A DNA stretch of 64,000 nt from Arthrobacter pascens (GTDB lineage Bacteria; Actinomycetota; Actinomycetes; Actinomycetales; Micrococcaceae), in the NCBI RefSeq assembly GCF_017052465.1, contig NZ_JAFHKT010000146.1:1-64000 (forward strand), read 5' to 3'. This document shows positions 8,571 to 16,790 of this stretch, in pieces. The translations under genes and the position numbers were made by a program. Below the pieces are notes generated by a model, which had not been told where the DNA came from, did no database searches, and was given only the letters and a program-made list of their open reading frames with translations. How positions within the stretch are numbered: position 1 is the stretch's first letter; the number at the start of each line of letters is the position of its first letter.

Positions 8571-9274
8571 TTGGTCCCATGGGCCACATGGGCAACAGCG
8601 GGAAGATAGCCGTCGGAGCGTTCTTCGCTTCCCTCGGCATGCTCGTGCTGACGGCAATCACCCTTGAGGCAGCTGCGCTTCTTGCGTTCGTCGGACTCGT
8701 GGCCGTGGGCTACGTGGCTTCGGTGGCGGAAGCCTTTGCCCGGCGCCGCCACCTGGCCCTCCTCGTGGGCGCGGCGGGGACCAGCGCGTTCATCGGGTGC
8801 GCCATCGCGTTCCTTCGGATGTGGGGCCTGGCATTCAACCAGGATCCTGCTGCCCTGGGCGAGGCCGTGGCCACGACCGATTCGGACATCTACTTTTACC
8901 TGGCTGCCGCCTCGGCGGCGCTCACTCTTCTGGTGCTGTTCGCCGCCGCGGTCTGGCCGTCACGCCGCCAGGCGCGACGTCGGTCCCGCACGCCCGCCCG
9001 GAGAGGCCGCCCGGCGTCCTCGCGCGCTTCAGCCGGCCGCCCGGCGTCGCCACGCCCACCGGCGCAACGCCAACAGCGCCAACCGGCCCAGCCCCAGCCG
9101 GCCGCACGCCGGCCGTCGGCACAAGGCCAGCCGGCGCAGCGCCAGCCCGTCCAGCGCCAGCCGGTCCAGCGGCAGAGCCGCAGCGCCGGGGCGGCCAAGC
9201 CGCCCGCGGGTCCTCAGCGAGCAGCCGCGCCCCGGCCCGAGGCCCGGCCCGCCGCCGGGCGGCCCCGCCGCTGA
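8567..9274 (+). CDS. Membrane protein with disordered P/Q/R/A-rich tail
   Basis: About four membrane helices in residues 10-125 (for example LGMLVLTAITLEAAALL and LAAASAALTLLVLFAAAV), then about 110 residues rich in Pro, Ala, Gln and Arg with AQRQPVQRQP-type repeats. The tail is predicted cytoplasmic, disordered and strongly basic. ATG overlaps the tetR stop (ATGA), so it may be the fourth gene of the operon. No family recognised. The tail could bind nucleic acid or acidic lipid head groups, but this is speculative. Confidence 0.7.
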   Translation: MIGPMGHMGNSGKIAVGAFFASLGMLVLTAITLEAAALLAFVGLVAVGYVASVAEAFARRRHLALLVGAAGTSAFIGCAIAFLRMWGLAFNQDPAALGEAVATTDSDIYFYLAAASAALTLLVLFAAAVWPSRRQARRRSRTPARRGRPASSRASAGRPASPRPPAQRQQRQPAQPQPAARRPSAQGQPAQRQPVQRQPVQRQSRSAGAAKPPAGPQRAAAPRPEARPAAGRPRR

Positions 9275-9281
9275 CCAGGGG

Positions 9282-10712
9282 TCAGCGGAATATGCTGTAC
9301 GGGCCCCATCCGCTGCCCACCTGCCGGCTGCCGGTGAACTGATTGGTGCCGAGGCTGTAGTGGAACAGCCGCCCGTCGGCGGCCTTCGCCGTAAGCCCGC
9401 GGGTTCCCGAGCCCAGGAACCCGAACGAGGCATGGGACTGGGCGATGGCATTCCAGCCGTTCGCCAGCTTCCTCCGCGGCTCCGGCACGAACCTGGCCGC
9501 GCCGTCCGACCTGTACAGCAGGAGCTCGCCCGTTGACCTCGTGACCAGCAGGTCCTGCCGGCGGTCGTTGTCGAAGTCCGCCATGGTCAGCTTCATTCCC
9601 TGGAAGCCGAAACCGATGCGCTGCGGGGCGCCCAGTGCACCGCCGCCGGGGTTCGGGTAGTAAACCATGGTGCCGTCGGCCCCGGTTCCCACTACTCCCG
9701 GATAGCGGTGGCCGTTATGCCACCTGCCCACCGTGATGTTCATGGCCTGCCAGCCGTTGGCTCCCACGATGATGGGGCTGAGGAATCCGCCGGAGCCCTT
9801 GCCGCGGTACACCGTCAACCTGCCCGTGTTCCATTGGGCCACGATGTCGTTGATTCCGTCGGAGTTCCAGTCCGCGATGAAGCCCGATTTCAGGCCCGTC
9901 CATCCGGAACTGCCGATCTTCACGCGCGCGCCCAAACCGCCGCGGCCGTTGGCGGGATAGTTCCAGAGCGCCCCGCCGGGATCGGCGGCCAGCACGTCGG
10001 CAGCGCTCCTGATGGTGGGCCTGAGCGAGAAGTACTGCTCCATCGTTGGGATGGCCCGGCTCTTCATGTCGATGGCCAGCGCAACCCCCACGTAGCGGAG
10101 GTGCCACGGCTCGTACGTGTAGCCCGTGATGTGGGTATAGCCCTGCGGGTACCGCACGATGAAGCCGAAGCGGTGCGCGTTGGCCGCCACCCAGCGTCCG
10201 CCCGCCGTGTCTCCGAAGCAGGCCGTCAGCCCGCAGCCGCCGCCGACGTTCCCCACGTCCATGGCCAGGCCGGTCTGGTGCTCGCTGTAACCGGGACGGG
10301 CAGAGATCTGGTCTGCATACGCCTGGCCATAAATCTGGACGTAGTAGTTGTACAGGTCACGCTGGGTGGCATAGGACCTGTAGCCGCTCACGACCTCCAG
10401 TGAATGCCCCGCAGCCCGCGCTGCGGTGAACAACTGGTTTGCCGCCGTGGAGACGCCGCGCCGCAGAACGTGCCCGGTGCCGTTCCATGACACCAGGTCC
10501 GGCGGAATGAACTGCAGCGGGTTAAGCGGCCGGGTTTTAGTGACCAGGACCCAGGGGTGGCTCGGAGTGGTCACAACACTCGTCGACAACTGCTCGCCTG
10601 ACGGCGCTGCCTGGGCTGCCGGAGCACCGGCCAGGAACAAAGCAAGAACTACGACGGCGGCAGCGCACCGCCGGGCATACGCCCGCCACTGCATCCAACC
10701 AGAATCACGCAT
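9282..10712 (-). CDS. Secreted VanY-like D,D-carboxypeptidase with FG-GAP-type repeats
   Basis: The Sec signal peptide (about residues 1-36) has a basic n-region, a hydrophobic core and a cut after AQA. A peptidase M15B domain follows (about 80-215), with zinc-site motifs SEHQTGLAMDVG and EPWHLRY. The C-terminal half (about 245-476) is built of repeats of the kind DWNSDGINDIVAQW and DFDNDRRQDLLVTRS, typical of FG-GAP/VCBS beta-propellers that bind calcium or glycans. Role: trimming peptidoglycan stem peptides outside the cell, with the propeller as a likely wall anchor. Convergent with the preceding gene, with only 7 bp between. Confidence 0.9.
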   Translation of the reverse strand: MRDSGWMQWRAYARRCAAAVVVLALFLAGAPAAQAAPSGEQLSTSVVTTPSHPWVLVTKTRPLNPLQFIPPDLVSWNGTGHVLRRGVSTAANQLFTAARAAGHSLEVVSGYRSYATQRDLYNYYVQIYGQAYADQISARPGYSEHQTGLAMDVGNVGGGCGLTACFGDTAGGRWVAANAHRFGFIVRYPQGYTHITGYTYEPWHLRYVGVALAIDMKSRAIPTMEQYFSLRPTIRSAADVLAADPGGALWNYPANGRGGLGARVKIGSSGWTGLKSGFIADWNSDGINDIVAQWNTGRLTVYRGKGSGGFLSPIIVGANGWQAMNITVGRWHNGHRYPGVVGTGADGTMVYYPNPGGGALGAPQRIGFGFQGMKLTMADFDNDRRQDLLVTRSTGELLLYRSDGAARFVPEPRRKLANGWNAIAQSHASFGFLGSGTRGLTAKAADGRLFHYSLGTNQFTGSRQVGSGWGPYSIFR

Positions 10713-10768
10713 GGCGGGCCCTTCCCCCTAGACGACGCTAGGTTAAGAGTACCCGCGCGGCTGACCTG

Positions 10769-11296
10769 CTAATGTGCGCGCGGAACCTTGAAGTGGGTGA
10801 TTCGCGCGTCCTGCCCATCCAGCTCCGCCCACGATTTTTCGGTTTCGAGGACGGTCAGTCCACTGGTGGGAAAGCGCGTGGCGGCATCCATGTAGGCGTC
10901 GTGGTTCGAATCGCGGGACGCGAGGTGCATGGCGAGGTCCTGGACCCCGGGCATATGGGAAATCACCATCAGCGTGGTGACGGTGTCCGGGACGTGGTTT
11001 ATCACCGACAGCATGCGCAGCGCAGAAGCGCCGTAGAGCCCGTCCTCGAGTTTCGGCGTCGGTGCTTTGTCGCCCAGCTCGCTGCACACCCAGGTGCAGG
11101 TTTGCCTGGTCCGCAAGGCACTCGAGCACAGGATGAAGTCGGGGACGATGTTGTGCTTGACCAGCCATTTGCCCGCCAACGGAGCCTCGCGATGGCCGCG
11201 CTCTTCCAGCGGCCGGTCGTGGTCCGCCACGCCGCCGGGCCAATCGGCCTTGGCATGGCGCATGATGACCAGCCGCTTCTTGTGGTGCCCACTCAT
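10769..11296 (-). CDS. SixA-type histidine phosphatase family protein
   Basis: 175 residues. The phosphoacceptor motif is LVIMRHAKADW near residues 9-19, the SixA variant of the RHG motif. Further family marks are RPLEERGHREAP near 28-39 and VISHMPGVQDLA near 122-133, which provides the second active-site histidine. SixA-like enzymes dephosphorylate phosphohistidine; the substrate here is unknown. Apparently a single gene. Confidence 0.88.
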   Translation of the reverse strand: MSGHHKKRLVIMRHAKADWPGGVADHDRPLEERGHREAPLAGKWLVKHNIVPDFILCSSALRTRQTCTWVCSELGDKAPTPKLEDGLYGASALRMLSVINHVPDTVTTLMVISHMPGVQDLAMHLASRDSNHDAYMDAATRFPTSGLTVLETEKSWAELDGQDARITHFKVPRAH

Positions 11297-11344
11297 GGAC
11301 TCACCCTACTACCCGGCTGGCGGGCCGGCCGGGCAGTGCCCCGC

Positions 11345-11548
11345 TCAGTCGTCCAGGACGAACGTCACTTCCAGCACCACATGCCATGCCACCACTTGAC
11401 CGTCGGCGATTTCGACTTTCTGTTCCTTAACCCAGGCGCCGGAGACACCGCGCAGTGTCTTGTTGGCGCGGGCAATGCCTTCCTTGATGGCGTCGTCAAA
11501 AGAGGTTTTGGAGTTGGCGCTCAAGGTAGTGATGCGTGCGACGGACAT
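11345..11548 (-). CDS. Dodecin family flavin-binding protein
   Basis: 67 residues, a typical dodecin length, with the beta-alpha-beta-beta pattern of the fold. Dodecins assemble into hollow dodecamers that store or buffer FMN and riboflavin. Landmarks are the helix SFDDAIKEGIARANKTL and the strand pair KVEIADGQVVAWHVVLEV, with the Trp that often stacks on flavin (GAWVKEQ). I chose ATG at 11548 because AGGAGG lies about 6 bases upstream; the frame extends five codons further without support. Confidence 0.9.
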   Translation of the reverse strand: MSVARITTLSANSKTSFDDAIKEGIARANKTLRGVSGAWVKEQKVEIADGQVVAWHVVLEVTFVLDD

Positions 11549-11708
11549 GGTCTTCCTCCTCATAGTCGGACGGACGATCCGAGCCTACGCCGGAGCAGGA
11601 AAAGTCAACAGGGAGCAAACAAATGGCCCGGCAGCACACGCAAAGGCGCCCGCCCCTCACTGAGGAACGGGCGCTAAGGCACGGCGGAAGCCGTCTTCGT
11701 GGGTGAAG

Positions 11709-12578
11709 CTAGATCGAGTATTCCGGAGCTGCCCAGACGACAACCTCGGGGTGCTCGTAGAAGCGGTAGCCCTGGCCGCGGACGGTGCGCACGGTGTTGG
11801 CGAGGCGGCCCAGCTTGGAGCGGAGGCGGCGGATGTGGACGTCGATGGTGCGCTCGTTGGGCACCTCCTCGGCGTTGCGCCACAGGCCTTCGAGGAGCTC
11901 ATCGCGGCCCACGGTGCGGGTGCCGTTTTCGACGAGGTAGTTAAGAAGCTCGAACTCCTTGAACGTCAGGTTCAGGGATTCGCCGTCGAGGTGTACCTCG
12001 CGGCGGGCGAGGTCGATCAGGACGCCGGACGGGCGGGGGTCCTGGGCCGGCTGGAGGCGGGTGGTTTCGGTGCGCTGCCGGGAATTCACCGTCGGGTCAC
12101 CAAAGGTGGAGCGGACGACGTCGAGCGCGGAACCGGGCGCGCTGGCCGGCGCCACCGCGACGGCGGCGTAGCTCTCCGCGCCGGTAACCAGCGACTGGGC
12201 GTACGCCCGGATCTCCTGGGCGAGCTTGGCAATGGAGGTGCCGGCAGCTGCGGCGGTCTCCTCGTCGATGCCCATGTACAGGACAAAACCGCGGGCCACG
12301 TTGTCATTCTGCACCGGCCGGACGGTGGCGCCGTGTGCCGGGGCCACCACAGGCGTGGGAGCGGTCAGCGGCGCGGCTTCCTCAGCCGGGACAGCGCGCA
12401 GCTGGCCGTAGGAATTGGGGTTGTAGCCCTGGGGTGCGTAACCCGGCGCGGGGACGGCGGTGCCCTGGCCTGCGGGGAATGCGGGGCGGGCGCCAAAACC
12501 CTGGCGGTGGCCGGACGCCTGGCCAGGCTTGTTGGCGTTACGAACGGAGATGTGGACGTATCCAGATGCAACTGACAT
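11709..12578 (-). CDS. Orphan OmpR/PhoB-type winged-helix regulator without receiver domain
   Basis: 289 residues. The C-terminal 95 (about 185-280) form an OmpR-type DNA-binding domain, with the recognition region NERTIDVHIRRLRSKLG and the hairpin VRTVRGQGYRFY. The N-terminal 180 residues lack the Asp phosphorylation site and receiver fold. They are Ala/Pro/Gly-rich up to about 90, with a short folded-looking stretch at about 95-150. No kinase is adjacent. The start follows GAGG. The long AT-rich upstream region suggests elaborate regulation. It could be a constitutive or protein-controlled transcription factor; the target is unknown. Confidence 0.85.
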   Translation of the reverse strand: MSVASGYVHISVRNANKPGQASGHRQGFGARPAFPAGQGTAVPAPGYAPQGYNPNSYGQLRAVPAEEAAPLTAPTPVVAPAHGATVRPVQNDNVARGFVLYMGIDEETAAAAGTSIAKLAQEIRAYAQSLVTGAESYAAVAVAPASAPGSALDVVRSTFGDPTVNSRQRTETTRLQPAQDPRPSGVLIDLARREVHLDGESLNLTFKEFELLNYLVENGTRTVGRDELLEGLWRNAEEVPNERTIDVHIRRLRSKLGRLANTVRTVRGQGYRFYEHPEVVVWAAPEYSI

Positions 12579-13246
12579 GAATGCTTACCTCAATGTGAAT
12601 GGCCGTCATCGCGGCTCGAATGCTTGGTTCCCCGCAATGGGTTCTGGGGAGGGCGCCCGACGCTGGGCTGGGGGGCGAATGCCTAAAAACTTTGTGGGGT
12701 AGAAAGTTAGGCGTGCATTCGACAACAGCGCATGTCGGCAGCAGCGGGTGTGCTGGGCCAATATTCTGCGGCTGCAGGTGCTGTTGAGTTCTTGTTCACA
12801 TTTGAAAGTGTGCAACGTAACAATGAAAACTTGCAAGTAACAATGGGCCTCCTGGTCCACATAGTGAGATTAAATGCGCCTTTGTGGGGCAAATCACAAT
12901 TCTGGGGAGCTTCGTTTTCCCTCATATTTTTCCAGAACGAACGTTCAGGAAGACCATTTTCCCGAATTAAGTGCGCCGAAGTCCCAATTCATCGATCATT
13001 ATTCAGCGGGATCAACGAGGCCGGAATTCCGCGCCAGCGAATCGGCGATTGTCCAGCTATGACGCGGCCCGGAGGGCAAATTCTTCGCCGACGCACTCTT
13101 GCCCCGTCCGGTCAAGCGGACCCGGACAGCGGCTTTCTGCACCTCAGGAACCTGTGCTGTCGCGTCCGGCTCGCTAGGCTGGGATTCACAGCCGGCGCAC
13201 AGGAAGCTGAAAGCACCGGCTAACCAGCAGAACGGATAGTTGTCCC
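12579..13246. other. 668-bp intergenic region with a nested inverted repeat
   Basis: The region separates the divergent orphan regulator and the two-component operon and is visibly more AT-rich than its surroundings (12780-13010). Bases 12676-12721 form a nested inverted repeat: CGAATGCCTAA against TTAGGC-GTG-CATTCG, with AACTTT/AAAGTT inside. It lies about 100 bp upstream of the regulator's start and is a candidate operator or leader hairpin. No supported gene is present; the open frames across it lack ribosome sites and any family resemblance. Confidence 0.55.
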
Positions 13247-13987
13247 ATGGCCACTTCGAACTCCATGACTAACAACCTTCCCCAGCTGACCCACCCGGAC
13301 GGCTCCCCCATCCGTGCCCTGGTGGTGGATGATGAGCCCAGCCTCTCCGAGCTCATGAGCATGGGCCTGCGGATGGCCGGCTGGTCCGTCGCGGTGGCGG
13401 CCGACGGCCCGGAGGCGGTAAAGCTCGCAAAGGAGTTCCGTCCGGACGTCCTGGTCCTCGACGTGATGCTCCCCGGGTTTGACGGCGTTGAGCTCCTCGG
13501 CAGGATCCGGTCATTCGCGCCGGAGGTGCCGGCGCTTTTCCTCACCGCCAAGGACGCCGTGCAGGACCGCATCGTGGGCCTCGCCGCCGGCGGGGACGAC
13601 TACGTGACCAAGCCCTTCAGCATGGAGGAAGTCCTGCTGCGCCTTCACCGTCTGGTGCAGCGCTCGGGGGTCGCAGCCATGGACACTGCCGAACTCGTGG
13701 TGGGAGACCTCGTCCTGAACCTGGATACCCGCGAGGTCACCCGGGCCGGGGACGAACTCCAGCTCACGGCGACGCAGTTCGAGCTGCTGCGCTACCTCAT
13801 GGAAAACCCCAAGCGGGTGGTGAGCAAAGCGCAGATCCTGGACCGTGTGTGGAATTACGACTTCGGCGGCCAGGCCAACATCGTGGAGCTCTATATCTCG
13901 TACCTGCGCAAGAAGGTGGACGCCGTCCACCCGCCCATGATCCACACGGTCCGCGGCGCGGGCTACGTCATCAAACCGGCGGACTAG
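13247..13987 (+). CDS. OmpR-family response regulator
   Basis: 246 residues. The receiver domain spans about 22-135, with the acidic pocket DDE near 28-30, the phosphoacceptor Asp72 in LVLDVMLPG, and the conserved Lys in VTKPF. A winged-helix DNA-binding domain spans about 150-243. The histidine kinase starts 2 bp after its stop, so the two form a cognate pair. It resembles TcrX/TrcR-type regulators of actinobacteria in layout. The signal is unknown. Confidence 0.95.
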   Translation: MATSNSMTNNLPQLTHPDGSPIRALVVDDEPSLSELMSMGLRMAGWSVAVAADGPEAVKLAKEFRPDVLVLDVMLPGFDGVELLGRIRSFAPEVPALFLTAKDAVQDRIVGLAAGGDDYVTKPFSMEEVLLRLHRLVQRSGVAAMDTAELVVGDLVLNLDTREVTRAGDELQLTATQFELLRYLMENPKRVVSKAQILDRVWNYDFGGQANIVELYISYLRKKVDAVHPPMIHTVRGAGYVIKPAD

Positions 13988-13989
13988 CC

Positions 13990-15549
13990 GTGACGAAGCT
14001 GACCGGCGCCTCCCGGAGCCACAGGCGCCGCTGGCTGAACCCCGGGACGTGGCACCTCCGCACCCGCCTGGTCCTCGTGGCCATGGCCCTGCTGGTGGCC
14101 ATCTGCGCCGCGGTCGGACTGTTCAGCTACGCCTCCATGGACTCCTTCCTCACCCGCCAGCTGGATGAACGGCTCACGGGCGCATCAGACCGTGCCCGCG
14201 TTTTCGGCCGGCCGCCCCTCGGGCAACAGGGGAACAGGCCCGATCCTTTGGACGCCAAGGGCCAGGGACCCGGAACGCTCGTGGGCCGGATAGAAAACGG
14301 ACAGGTGTGGAGCGCGGGTGTCCTCACCAAGGAGGGCACCCGCGCCGCGGTTTCCGCAGCTGACAACCAGGTTCTCCTGAGCCTGAGTCCCAATGGGGCC
14401 CCGGCCGACCGGACGCTGTCCACCGGCGACTACCGCTTGGTCGCCGACCAGACGCCTTACGGGGATGTCATCGTGACAGGCCTTCCCCTGGCTGACAAAC
14501 AGAACACCCTGACGTCGCTCATCTGGACCATCAGCATGGTGTCTCTGGGGGGACTTGTGCTGATCGGCCTGGCCGGAACGGTGATCATACGCCGCACCAT
14601 GAAGCCACTCGAACAGCTTTCCGAGGTTGCCACACAGGTTTCACTCCTGCCCCTCGACGCCGGCGAAGTTGCACTGGCAGTGCGCGTCCCGCCGTCGAAC
14701 GCCCATCCCGGAACGGAAGTGGGCAGCGTGGGGTACGCCCTCAACCTCATGCTGGACAACGTGTCCAACGCGCTGGAGGCCCGGCAGGAGAGCGAAATGA
14801 AGGTCCGCCAGTTCGTGGCGGACGCTTCCCACGAACTCCGCACGCCGCTCACCGCCATCCGCGGATACACCGAGCTGATGCGCATGACCGAGACCTTCAC
14901 CCCTGACGGCCAGCGGTCCCTCGCCCGGGTGCAGAGCCAGTCCGAGCGGATGACCACGCTGGTGGAAGATCTGCTGCTGCTCGCCCGGCTCGACGAGGGC
15001 CAGCCGCTCAAGCTCAGTGAGGTGGACCTGACCCAGCTGGTGATCGAGACCGTGAGCGATGAGAAAGTCATGGCTCCGGACCGCACCTGGCACCTGGAAC
15101 TCCCCGACGAGCCCGTGGTGGTGCGCGGCGATGCCTCCCAGCTGCACCAGGTGCTGGTCAACCTGCTGTCGAATGCGCGCAAACACACCGGTAAGGGCAC
15201 CACGGTGCTCACCGGAGTTGCGAGGGCTGCGGACGGCACTGCGGTAATCACCGTGACTGACGACGGCGCGGGCATCCCGCCGGAGTTCGTGGACCGGGTT
15301 TTCGCGCGCTTCGCCCGCGCAGACGCGTCCCGCACGGTCCGGGTGCCGGCCGGAGCCGTCCCGGCTGGAGGAGGTCCAGCGGACCAGGCATCGGCCGAAG
15401 GAACCAGCGGACTGGGCCTTTCGATCGTCCAGTCCATCATCGAAGCCCACGGGGGCACAGTGGCCGTCGCATCGCGGCCCGGCCGGACCGTATTCACCGT
15501 ACGCCTACCCATGCGGCCCGCCGCACAAGGAGACGCGCCGTCGTCGTGA
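13990..15549 (+). CDS. Sensor histidine kinase
   Basis: 519 residues from GTG at 13990, 2 bp after the response regulator. Membrane helices lie at about 25-48 and 177-200 and enclose an extracytoplasmic sensor of about 130 residues. A HAMP-like linker follows (about 200-265). The HisKA phosphoacceptor is His281 in DASHELRTPL. The ATPase domain has an N box (NLLSNARKH), a G1 box (DDGAGIPP) and a G2 box (GTSGLGLSIVQ), with a 20-residue Pro/Gly/Ala insertion between G1 and G2. TrcS-like layout. A short gap separates it from the riboswitch transcript downstream. Confidence 0.95.
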   Translation: MTKLTGASRSHRRRWLNPGTWHLRTRLVLVAMALLVAICAAVGLFSYASMDSFLTRQLDERLTGASDRARVFGRPPLGQQGNRPDPLDAKGQGPGTLVGRIENGQVWSAGVLTKEGTRAAVSAADNQVLLSLSPNGAPADRTLSTGDYRLVADQTPYGDVIVTGLPLADKQNTLTSLIWTISMVSLGGLVLIGLAGTVIIRRTMKPLEQLSEVATQVSLLPLDAGEVALAVRVPPSNAHPGTEVGSVGYALNLMLDNVSNALEARQESEMKVRQFVADASHELRTPLTAIRGYTELMRMTETFTPDGQRSLARVQSQSERMTTLVEDLLLLARLDEGQPLKLSEVDLTQLVIETVSDEKVMAPDRTWHLELPDEPVVVRGDASQLHQVLVNLLSNARKHTGKGTTVLTGVARAADGTAVITVTDDGAGIPPEFVDRVFARFARADASRTVRVPAGAVPAGGGPADQASAEGTSGLGLSIVQSIIEAHGGTVAVASRPGRTVFTVRLPMRPAAQGDAPSS

Positions 15550-15624
15550 TGTCCGTTACCTAAATGTGACTTAAGCGTTAGCCTCCTGTACGGTCGATAG
15601 GGTGCGGCCATCATCTGGGCCGCA

Positions 15625-15798
15625 TATCCGGATGGACGCCCAGCTCTGCCGCTTCCCGGATTCCGCTTGACCAGGCAGAGGCGGGGGAACCAGAGTCCCG
15701 GGCAATCCGCATCAGCCCTTGGGGTGAAGCCGACACGTGAATTTCCGTGCGGCCGGATGACCTCATCCGAACCCGACAGCTAACTCCGCAGGTGTTGA
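15625..15798 (+). ncRNA. c-di-AMP riboswitch (ydaO-yuaA type)
   Basis: The leader of the next gene carries the ordered conserved blocks of this class: CCGCTTGACCAGGCAGAGG, then GGGGGAACCAGAGTC, then CTTGGGGTGAAGCC near 15718-15731, then CCGAACCCGACAGCTAACTCC (split here at about 15767 and 15779). It ends just before the ribosome site of a secreted wall-active protein, a well-known target class in actinobacteria, where c-di-AMP binding normally turns expression off. A likely promoter lies at about 15570-15597. Boundaries are approximate. Confidence 0.85.
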
Positions 15799-15811
15799 GA
15801 GGCAATCCACC

Positions 15812-16624
15812 ATGTCTGATTTCAAGGTACAACCACGCCCTGATCGCGATCCCAAGTCCCGGCAGAAGATTTCACGCCACCGCGCCGAACCAGCACAGCC
15901 CGCATCAGCCTGGGCCCGTCTCACCGCGGACATCCCGTCGTTCGGCCGCCGCGCAGCCGTTGCCGCCACCGCCTGCGCCGTCCTGATCGGCGTCGGCGCA
16001 GCGGGCCAGGCCGCCGAGCAGGCCACTCCCCAGGCAACGTCCGAAGCGGCCCCCGCCGCGGACGCGGGGCAGACGCTCAACTTCGACAAGACCCTGATCT
16101 CCGCTTTGCCTGCCCCGACGGCAGCCCCGGTGGCACCCCAGTCGGTGGCCAAGCCGGTGACGCCCAAGGCTGCCCCCAAGGCCGCTCCCAAGGCCGCGGC
16201 TGCCAAGCCCGCTGCCGCGCAGCCCAAGGCTGCGGCCGCCGCAAAGGCTGTTGCCCCTGCCAAGGTTGCCCCCGCAAAAGCTGCGGCCCCCAAGCCTGCA
16301 GCGCCCGTAGCAGTGGACGACCCGGCCGGCGCGCAGGCCTATGCCGCCAGCAAGCTGTCCTCGTACGGCTGGGCCGCAGACCAGATGCAATGCCTGAAGA
16401 AGCTCTGGACCAAGGAGTCCGAGTGGCGCACCACCGCGACGAACCCCAGCAGCGGAGCGTATGGCGTGGTGCAGTCCCTGCCTGCCGAGAAGATGGCGAG
16501 TGCCGGAGCTGACTACCGCACCAACTACCGCACTCAGATCAACTGGGGCCTTGACTACGTCGAGGAGCGCTACGGCTCCCCCTGCGCTGCACTGAACTTC
16601 CACTACGCCAACAACTGGTACTAA
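15812..16624 (+). CDS. Secreted transglycosylase-like protein under riboswitch control
   Basis: 270 residues. A basic, rather long N-terminus is followed by a signal or anchor segment at about 48-68 (AAVAATACAVLIGVGAAG). Residues about 115-170 are Ala/Pro/Lys-rich low complexity and probably span the wall. The C-terminal 90 residues form a lysozyme-like / aggregation-promoting-factor-type domain: a candidate catalytic Glu in LWTKESEW, then NPSSGAYGVVQSLP and YVEERYGSPCAALNFHYANNWY (split as AALNFH-YANNWY). The family cuts or remodels peptidoglycan. Control by the c-di-AMP riboswitch ties it to osmotic and wall homeostasis. Confidence 0.88.
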   Translation: MSDFKVQPRPDRDPKSRQKISRHRAEPAQPASAWARLTADIPSFGRRAAVAATACAVLIGVGAAGQAAEQATPQATSEAAPAADAGQTLNFDKTLISALPAPTAAPVAPQSVAKPVTPKAAPKAAPKAAAAKPAAAQPKAAAAAKAVAPAKVAPAKAAAPKPAAPVAVDDPAGAQAYAASKLSSYGWAADQMQCLKKLWTKESEWRTTATNPSSGAYGVVQSLPAEKMASAGADYRTNYRTQINWGLDYVEERYGSPCAALNFHYANNWY

Positions 16625-16687
16625 GCCGCCAGCCAGCTCTGTGGCGGAGGCGGTTCGCCTCGCATTTCTGCACCGCTTTGAGTTTCC

Positions 16688-16722
16688 GAAGGGCCCTGGA
16701 TCCGCGTGATCCCGGGCCCTTC
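16688..16722 (+). terminator. Hairpin after the transglycosylase gene
   Basis: GAAGGGCCCTGGATC pairs with GATCCCGGGCCCTTC with one mismatch in 15 bp. It lies about 65 bp after the stop and between convergent genes, so it may serve both. No T-tract. Confidence 0.55.
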
Positions 16723-16760
16723 AGCGTCGGTGCACCTGCCGCAGGCGGGAAAGTGGGGCA

Positions 16761-16790
16761 GAAATGCGTCAGAGCGAAATGCGTCAGAGC
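16761..16790. repeat. Two perfect 15-bp tandem units at a gene end
   Basis: GAAATGCGTCAGAGC occurs twice in direct succession. The second unit contains the stop codon of the HAD gene (16784), so the duplication copied the end of that gene. Confidence 0.75.

Noticed and set aside
12935..12946. LexA/SOS-box-like GAACGAACGTTC
   Set aside because: The actinobacterial SOS box needs CGAAC-N4-GTTCG; here the halves abut with no spacer.
12732..13223. 163-codon plus-strand frame in the intergenic region
   Set aside because: Crosses the AT-rich regulatory region, has no ribosome site, no recognisable domain and atypical composition.
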